DNA from: Lachnospiraceae bacterium UBA3645
GTDB lineage: Bacteria; Bacillota; Clostridia; Lachnospirales; Lachnospiraceae
Length of the DNA: 6,496 nt
Direction of reading: 5' to 3'
NCBI GenBank assembly: GCA_002373555.1
Contig: DFKM01000113.1
Location: 1 to 6,496 of the forward strand
Shown: positions 1 through 5,400 of the stretch, piece after piece
How the letters are laid out: each line of letters starts with the position of its first letter
Position numbering within the stretch: position 1 is the first letter of the stretch
Made by a program: the position numbers and the translations under genes
Notes under the pieces: model-generated
What the model was told of the DNA's origin: nothing
The model's database searches: none
What the model saw: only the letters and a program-made list of their open reading frames with translations

Positions 1-357
1 ATTCCGCACGGATGTAATCGTGGTGGCAACCGTCCATCCGATTCCTGTCAGTGCGGCTTCTGCGGCCGCCTGAAGCGTCTGACCGTTGCTTGTGAACTGC
101 TTATACGGCGTCCTCTGCAGATCCTCCAGATCGAGCTGCCCGTGATACTCCGCATCATTCTCATCCGGAGCCGCTTCCTTGATGGTATATCTTGCGGATT
201 CCGTCTGTACGTAATACTCCGGGAGGATCCTTGTGTCTCCGAGATACCGGAAGGAAATGGTTTCATCTCCGTTCTCCAGCATCTTCTCGACCTTCAGATC
301 CTCGTAATCCGTGATCGTTCCAATTTTTGTTCTGCTAAAGTTAAGTATTGTCAGCAT
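1..357 (-). CDS. Phage minor structural / tail-tip protein (Tal-like), N-terminal 119 residues, cut by window edge
   Basis: The reading frame starts at ATG 357-355 and stays open to the window edge, giving 119 residues beginning MLTILNFSRTKIGTITDY. The opening pattern (short beta strand, then KIGTITDYEDLKVEKMLENG, then a DETISFRYLG strand) is the typical start of the 'phage minor structural protein, N-terminal region' family of Bacillota siphoviruses, which builds the tail-tip hub below Dit and is often fused to an endopeptidase or receptor-binding part further on. Only the N-terminal hub portion is visible, so neither a peptidase nor a host-binding domain can be claimed. The start is supported by GAGGT four bases upstream and by the 7-base gap after the Dit stop. 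Its place directly after Dit is the standard order and supports the call. The missing part lies beyond the low-coordinate edge of the window. Confidence 0.84.
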   Translation of the reverse strand, partial: MLTILNFSRTKIGTITDYEDLKVEKMLENGDETISFRYLGDTRILPEYYVQTESARYTIKEAAPDENDAEYHGQLDLEDLQRTPYKQFTSNGQTLQAAAEAALTGIGWTVATTITSVRN

Positions 358-361
358 GGCA

Positions 362-366
362 ACCTC
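362..366 (-). promoter_or_regulatory. Ribosome binding site of the Tal-like gene, overlapping the Dit stop codon
   Basis: On the minus strand the junction reads TGAGGTTGCCATG. The TGA is the Dit stop (367-365), and its last two bases form the start of the GAGGT binding site, followed by four bases and the ATG at 357. Termination and re-initiation are therefore likely coupled. Confidence 0.75.
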
Positions 367-1102
367 ACATATACAGCGGAAGCACCTTTGCGGTCATCCG
401 CATCGTGGACGCGCTGCAGGTTATGGTTTTCTGCCCTCCGACGATTCCAGGCGGAGACATGATCGTGATGTCCGGTTTCAGCGCCGAAGTGTTTCCTTCG
501 GTAAAGAGTCCGTTCGCTCCATCCAAAGTGATTACTTTATTCTTGGTAACCGTCCCAAGGATCACCGCCTGATCCTCTCCGGTATGCGGGTCCGGGCAGA
601 TTCCTGTAATCCTGACATTTGAAGCATTCGCGGCAGGTGTTAAGGTAAGCAGCACAGGCGACAGGATATTTCCCGGATTTGTGATTGTCACGCTTCCCGT
701 CCCTGAGGCGGTCACTTCGGATCCATATTCGTACCCGATGAAGTTCAGCGTGATCTTATGGAATCGGCGCATGCTCTCTTCATTTTCCTTATGGGAATTC
801 AGGATCACCTTGAAGGTGTGTGAGAAATTGTCGAGCACCAGATCAACCGGCTCCAGAAGTGCCGCAAGCAGATCGCTCACGTTCCGGTGAATCGCATCAC
901 GCGGATGCATGGCAGACTGAGCCGCTTTCGGCTTCACCATGACATCCACGCTGATCTGCTTAAAGTCGATATAATTCTTAGCGAAGTGCGGCAGTATGGC
1001 GCTCCGGATCCATGCGGAATCATTATCGATCCTGTGATATCCGAAAGACACATGATGCTGTCTCGCTCCGTATGTACTTACGTCAATTCCGTCTATCGTC
1101 AT
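365..1102 (-). CDS. Distal tail protein (Dit), Siphovirus tail component family
   Basis: This 245-residue protein fits the Dit family, which forms the ring joining the tail tube to the tail-tip baseplate. The N-terminal part (about 1-128) has the features of the ring-forming domain: GIDVSTYGARQHHVSFGYHR near the start, WIRSAILPHFAKN at 31-43 and a FKQISVDVMVK strand at 47-57, ending in a strand around 116-127. The C-terminal part (about 129-245) looks like the galectin-like beta domain, with the typical NPGNILSPVLLTL segment (142-154), an ITLDGANGLFTEG strand-turn-strand (191-203) and PPGIVGGQKTIT (217-228), comparable to the 'P-G-N-x-I' ending of the family. Length is normal. The ATG at 1102 has GAGGTG four bases upstream and follows the preceding glycosyltransferase stop by 8 bases. 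Dit usually follows the tape measure gene directly; here two glycosyltransferase genes lie between them. The family assignment is secure; no extra carbohydrate-binding insertion is seen. Confidence 0.9.
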   Translation of the reverse strand: MTIDGIDVSTYGARQHHVSFGYHRIDNDSAWIRSAILPHFAKNYIDFKQISVDVMVKPKAAQSAMHPRDAIHRNVSDLLAALLEPVDLVLDNFSHTFKVILNSHKENEESMRRFHKITLNFIGYEYGSEVTASGTGSVTITNPGNILSPVLLTLTPAANASNVRITGICPDPHTGEDQAVILGTVTKNKVITLDGANGLFTEGNTSALKPDITIMSPPGIVGGQKTITCSASTMRMTAKVLPLYM

Positions 1103-1106
1103 AATT

Positions 1107-1112
1107 CACCTC
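1107..1112 (-). promoter_or_regulatory. Ribosome binding site of dit, overlapping the upstream stop codon
   Basis: The minus strand reads GATTGAGGTGAATTATG. The TGA (1113-1111) ends the second glycosyltransferase and is part of the GAGGTG binding site, which sits four bases before the Dit ATG. This is the same arrangement as at the Dit/Tal junction and ties Dit translation to the glycosyltransferase gene upstream. Confidence 0.75.
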
Positions 1113-1755
1113 AATCCGGCCACTGGATATGACGGAGCAGATGTCCGCAGGCCACTCTTGTATCCGTGTAAATCGGGATGCGCTGTTTTTTGCACTGTTC
1201 GCAGAAATACAGATCCTCTGACAGCATGCCTCGATTGCCGTCCGCGTAATTCACCCAATCGTAATACGGGTAACTGATCCGGTCGAAAACATCGACTTTA
1301 ATCATTGCGCACCCCATGCCGCCGCCGTGAATCCGGATCCGGAAGTCCCCCGCGTCGCGCATGACTTTCATTTCTTCTGCCGTATACTCAGACTCAAGCG
1401 GATAATTATGGTATTTCTTTCCGTCCGGTCGGAGCAGTTTGCAGATACAGGTTTTCCCTCTGTAAAGATTGTCGGAATCACGATGCGCGTAATAACCGAG
1501 CACGACATCCTGCGGATCATCCAGAAGATTAATCAGTGCGTCCTCCGGCAGAACAACATCATTGTCGACCATCAGAACGTAGTCCGCTTTCTCTTCCTGC
1601 GCTCTCCGAACAATCCGGTTCCTGGCTGTCGCGCAGTCATACCCGCGCACAAAATCGAACACCACATCATGCGATCCACAATCGAGACCGTAGATCGCTT
1701 TGAAGGTGTCAGGATAAATGTTTTCAAACGTTGGCACTGCGACCAGAATTTTCAT
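1111..1755 (-). CDS. Small soluble GT-A glycosyltransferase (GT2-like), phage tail operon
   Basis: The protein has 214 residues from MKILVAVPTFENIYPDTF. The opening IL-VAVPTF strand is the nucleotide-binding strand of GT-A enzymes. CATARNRIVRRA (41-52) is the helix common to this group. VDNDVVLPEDAL (63-74) holds the DND motif (64-66) expected to bind the metal and nucleotide-sugar phosphates. GGGMGCAMIK (144-153) is a glycine-rich acceptor loop, SEDLYFCEQC (179-188) carries the acidic E180-D181 pair, and CGHLLRH (203-209) resembles the C-terminal histidine motif of related enzymes. It should transfer a sugar from a nucleotide donor; donor and acceptor are unknown. No signal peptide or membrane segment is seen, so it is probably cytoplasmic. 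I chose the ATG at 1755 because GGGAGG lies six bases upstream and the conserved first strand begins there. A longer start at 1815 would add 20 residues unlike the family. The gene overlaps the GT8 gene by 32 bases. Frame and motifs are intact. Confidence 0.85.
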   Translation of the reverse strand: MKILVAVPTFENIYPDTFKAIYGLDCGSHDVVFDFVRGYDCATARNRIVRRAQEEKADYVLMVDNDVVLPEDALINLLDDPQDVVLGYYAHRDSDNLYRGKTCICKLLRPDGKKYHNYPLESEYTAEEMKVMRDAGDFRIRIHGGGMGCAMIKVDVFDRISYPYYDWVNYADGNRGMLSEDLYFCEQCKKQRIPIYTDTRVACGHLLRHIQWPD

Positions 1756-2461
1756 ATATGTCCTCCCATGACATATTCTGATACTTTTTAAGATATTCAC
1801 GCCGGCAAACTGCACTGTTTGTTTGCCACTTTCGGAAGCCTGCGAAATGAACGACGGCAGGCGCGTCGGTATATCCTGTCACGATTGTTTCGTTGTACCT
1901 TATTTGAAGCGCAACATCCTTGCCGACCCCGAACCTGTTCCATGCATCCTGATCTATATACGGAACTTCTGTCGTATTCAGAAAATCAATCAGTTTATCA
2001 TCTATTCCGTCGCGCCTGATCCGGTCAAGGTTAAACATTGCTACGCCGATGTTGTAATATCTCGGACCGTAAGGCTTATAAGAACTACGCAACTCCGGCA
2101 CAGCGGCGAACCATTTTCCTTCAAGATCAAGATCCCACAGTGCATCTATGTTGTCTGTAACGACCGTATCAACATCAAGCTGCAGGACCTTATCCAGATC
2201 GGGGAATAATTTGGTATAGCAAACGCGGAGCAGGGACATATAAGTAAAGTGCGATCTGAAATTCGCGCCTGTCTTCGGGAAAAAGCCCTGCCCGCTGACG
2301 TTCATGGTTTCAATTAACGGCGGCAGCTCTTCCGGGAACTGATCATCTTCAATCAGAAAATAGATCTTGTCAACGCTGCTGTTTGCCGCCAATGACTTCG
2401 CCGCAGTCACCATATCGTGATAAAGATTTCGCGTTCCAGAATATACTGCTGCTTTCATCAT
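1724..2461 (-). CDS. Glycosyltransferase family 8-type enzyme, phage tail operon
   Basis: This 245-residue protein shows the ordered motifs of GT8 retaining glycosyltransferases. An N-terminal strand AAVYSGTRNLYHDMVTAAKS (4-23) matches the donor-binding start of the family. FTYMSLLRVCYTKLFPDLDK (72-91) leads into VLQLDVDTVV (92-101), with the metal-binding DVD at 96-98, then DNIDALWDLDL (103-112). YYNIGVAMFNL (135-145) is the 'N-x-G-v-x-x-x-n-l' motif, IDQDAW (169-174) matches the DQD motif, and VVHFAGFRKW (203-212) matches the C-terminal 'H-F-x-G-x-K-P-W' motif. Family members commonly use UDP-glucose or UDP-galactose; the actual donor and acceptor here are unknown. Only the catalytic core is present, with no C-terminal extension, membrane anchor or signal peptide. 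The start overlaps the tape measure stop as ATGA; a second ATG follows at 2458, and AAGGAGG fits either. It sits between the tape measure and Dit genes, an unusual place that suggests a role in virion glycosylation or host glycan modification. Confidence 0.88.
   Translation of the reverse strand: MMKAAVYSGTRNLYHDMVTAAKSLAANSSVDKIYFLIEDDQFPEELPPLIETMNVSGQGFFPKTGANFRSHFTYMSLLRVCYTKLFPDLDKVLQLDVDTVVTDNIDALWDLDLEGKWFAAVPELRSSYKPYGPRYYNIGVAMFNLDRIRRDGIDDKLIDFLNTTEVPYIDQDAWNRFGVGKDVALQIRYNETIVTGYTDAPAVVHFAGFRKWQTNSAVCRREYLKKYQNMSWEDIYENSGRSANV
1762..1767 (-). promoter_or_regulatory. Ribosome binding site of the GT2-like gene, inside the GT8 coding sequence
   Basis: GGGAGG followed by ACATAT and ATG at 1755 decides the start of the second glycosyltransferase. 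The site lies within the GT8 codons for Trp232, Glu233 and Asp234, so these bases serve both as coding sequence and as a translation signal. Confidence 0.78.
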
Positions 2462-5400
2462 CTGTGCCTCCTTGCTCTTGCCGCCATGTCTCTGCTGATG
2501 TCGTTAGACATGACCGTCACCGCGTCCCTGCTCTGGATCGGCGCTGTCATCCGGTCTGCTAGATATGGCATGAACTCCGACATAAGGGAAAGCATTTGAT
2601 CCAATCTCGTGACCTGCTGTGTGTTTGCCTTCATAGATGCCTGATAGCCTTCGAGCAGGCGCTGATTCAGTGACGCCATAGATGCAGTGTTTAATGTGGT
2701 TGGATCGATCGCTCCCCACTTGAAAAGGTTGTCCACGAGGTTTGCCGGAATAATTGCATCCGATGCCTGCGCACGTGTCAGGATTGCGTTGTCATTCTTC
2801 CGGACGATCATCTCCGGGCCGGCAGTAGCGAGCGCCTCATCCATCCAGATCAGTCCGTCTGTTCCAATCCGCCTGGATCCGGAGCGATAGCCCTGCGCAC
2901 GTAATGCACTAAGAGCCTTCTGCCGTTTGAGTAGTTCGTTCTGCGCGGCGGTTTCTGCGGCCTGTGCCTTGTGGACTGCATTGACGGTCATTTTATACAT
3001 CGAGTCCGCCCGGTTCACTGCGTCTTCAGCCGCTTGCCTCTGGCGGTCAGTAATGATCATCTTGCTCTTCTTAAGGCCAGACAGGGAATTCCGCGCCTCC
3101 GTCAGGGTTGCCTTTGCGCTCGCCTGCTTACTCTTGGCGGATGATGTTGCCGCTTTGGCTTTTTCATAAGCGTTCTTTGCGGTTTCGACAGCCTTTTCCG
3201 CATCAGCTACCTTCTTTGCTGCAGCTGCGCTTACAGCTTTCACCGCTTCACTCGCGCTCTGTCCCTTCTGCTGAGCATTTACCGACTGCTGCGCTCCGTT
3301 TATGATTGCCTGCGAAATACCTGCGGCGCCTGTGACCGTAGAGCTGACGCTGTTACCGGTAGATGCCGCCATCTGACTCCCGACCGCTACAAACGCAGCC
3401 ACAAGAGCAGATGTCTGATCTTCCGCGATTGATCGGATGTTGTCTGCCAGAGAAAGCAGATCGGCATTGATCTCTCTGTTGATATCTGCCAGTTCTCTGC
3501 TCTGCTGTTTCTTCAGGTCTTTGATCTCGTTGGCAACTTCCGTCTTCAGATCTGCAGTGTCTTTCTTTGCACGCGCTTCCGCGACAGCTTCCTTGTCGTT
3601 ATATGCCTTCTGGTATTCTTTCAGCTGGTCATTTGTAAGAGTCAGGAGTGCCTTAATGCTCGCGATGGAGCTCGGTCCCCTGTCGATCAGCTGTTTGATC
3701 AGGTCATCACTCAGGATGCCTTTGTTCTGGAGCTCCTCGATGGACTTGTTCCACTCTTCGTACCCACGCGCCTGTGTCTGCAGGTTGTATAGGAGTTCGT
3801 CGCCGGTTGCAGAGGATGACTCGAAATAATCAAAGAGATCATACGAGGACAGGATATCTTCCTTGCGTGATTTCAGCGCGTCCGTATACTTCTGATTGGT
3901 ATCGGCGATCTTCTCCGCATAATCGTCTTCGATGTCTTTCAGCTTCTCGTTGTACTTCTTCTTCGCGGCAAGATACTTCTGATCCGCTTCGATCCGTTTT
4001 TCCGTGCCGGCAGAGTACTGGAGTCTAACCTTGTACCAGTAATCCATCTCCGCCTTCAGCGAAACATCGTAGTACGTGGAATAATTATCCAGGATCGTGT
4101 CGGCGACCTTGATCGTGCCGATCCGCTCTTTGCAGTCGATGATATTCTGCGTGGCGGTCTTCCACTCTTCCGTGCCTCTTTTAAGCTGTTCACGGATCTT
4201 CCGCCAGTATGCTACTTCCTGAGAGACGGACATTCGGTTCATGTCCTTCTGCTCTTTTACGTAGGTCTCGGCATCACTCAGGATCTGCGCACGGGCATCA
4301 GCCGCCGCCTGTTTCTCGTTCTCGCGGATCTCGTCCTGCAGGCGCTGGATCTCGGCGCACGCGTCGAACCATGCCTGCGTTCCGCGCTTCAGGCCCTTCT
4401 TGACCTTCTTCCAATACTCCAGTTCCTGTTTGTCTGAGGTATGGTAGAGCGCCTGCACATTCTTCATGTACTGCTGTGCAGCGCGGTAAATGTCGTTGTA
4501 GTATTCTTCCGTCGACTTCTTCTCGGTCTTGCCGTTACTGGACTTCTTAGTCTTGGAGATTCCAAATTTATTCCTGACCTCCACATCGGCAAGCTTCTGC
4601 CACATGTAAGCGACATTGTCCGCCCACTGCTGACCTGTTCCGCCGAACTTCGCTTTATTCTTTACGGCCCATGCCTGCACCGCGGCAAGCGTCTTGTTCA
4701 TTTGTGCGGTCGCCGCGTCAACCGTGTCCTTTGTGGACTGCTTGATACCAACGGCAATACCTGCAGAGATCTGTTTGCCGACCTGATCGCGGAAGACTCT
4801 TGACGGCGATTTGATCTGCGCGGCGTTCTTTGCGGCTGCTACTGCCGCATGCACCTGCGCGACAAGCGCGTCCGTTATAGCTGAGCCGTTGCTCCGGATG
4901 CCGGAAGCAATACCGCTCGCCATATTCGCGCCGATGCCGGAGAAACCGCCAACACCGGAAGCGCCGCTTCTGGCAGCCATCGCGACAAGCATGCCGGCTC
5001 CACGCGCAGCACCCTGCTGGCTGTTAATACCATTCGCCAGAGAACTTCCGAGAGACGTACCTGCCGACGTCATTTCCGAAGTCTTGCCTTTGGCTCCGGT
5101 AGCGGCTCCGCTTGCCAGAATCGAACCGGCACTTGATGCGGCGCTCTCTTTATCCTCGACAGCGGTTGTGACGGCATCGCCCACCGTTTCACCGGCTTCC
5201 TGTGCAGTACCTTCCGCATCACTGGCCGCCTCCGAAATCAGGGAGAGGAGTTCCGTCATCGCGGTCTGTGCGGCGTCTCCGCCTGCTGCGATTCCGTCCT
5301 GAATGCTCTGCGGGATCTGAATGCCGGCGTTCTGAGCAATCTCAAGAAGCCCCGATGCCTGACCTTCGATTGCCGCCTCAAGCAGGTCTGTCGCATGGCT

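Noticed and set aside
358..1110. Terminator or promoter between the tail genes
   Set aside because: The gaps are only 7 and 8 bases and each is filled by a ribosome binding site; no hairpin followed by a T run was seen at either.
1327..1791. A 154-codon plus-strand open frame opposite the GT2-like gene
   Set aside because: The minus-strand protein has ordered glycosyltransferase motifs, while the plus-strand product has none.
1756..1815. Longer start for the GT2-like gene at 1815
   Set aside because: The extra 20 residues do not resemble the family start, would increase the overlap with GT8 to 92 bases, and the strong GGGAGG site is placed for the ATG at 1755.
3437..3829. A 130-codon plus-strand open frame
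   Set aside because: It is a Ser/Leu-rich antisense shadow of the tape measure coiled coil; no binding site or family resemblance was seen.
4811..5302. A 163-codon plus-strand open frame opposite the tape measure gene
   Set aside because: It is antisense to the Ala/Gly/Ser-rich part, whose GC-rich codons rarely give stops on the other strand. The translation is low-complexity Ala/Pro with no recognisable domain, and the minus-strand gene there is certain.
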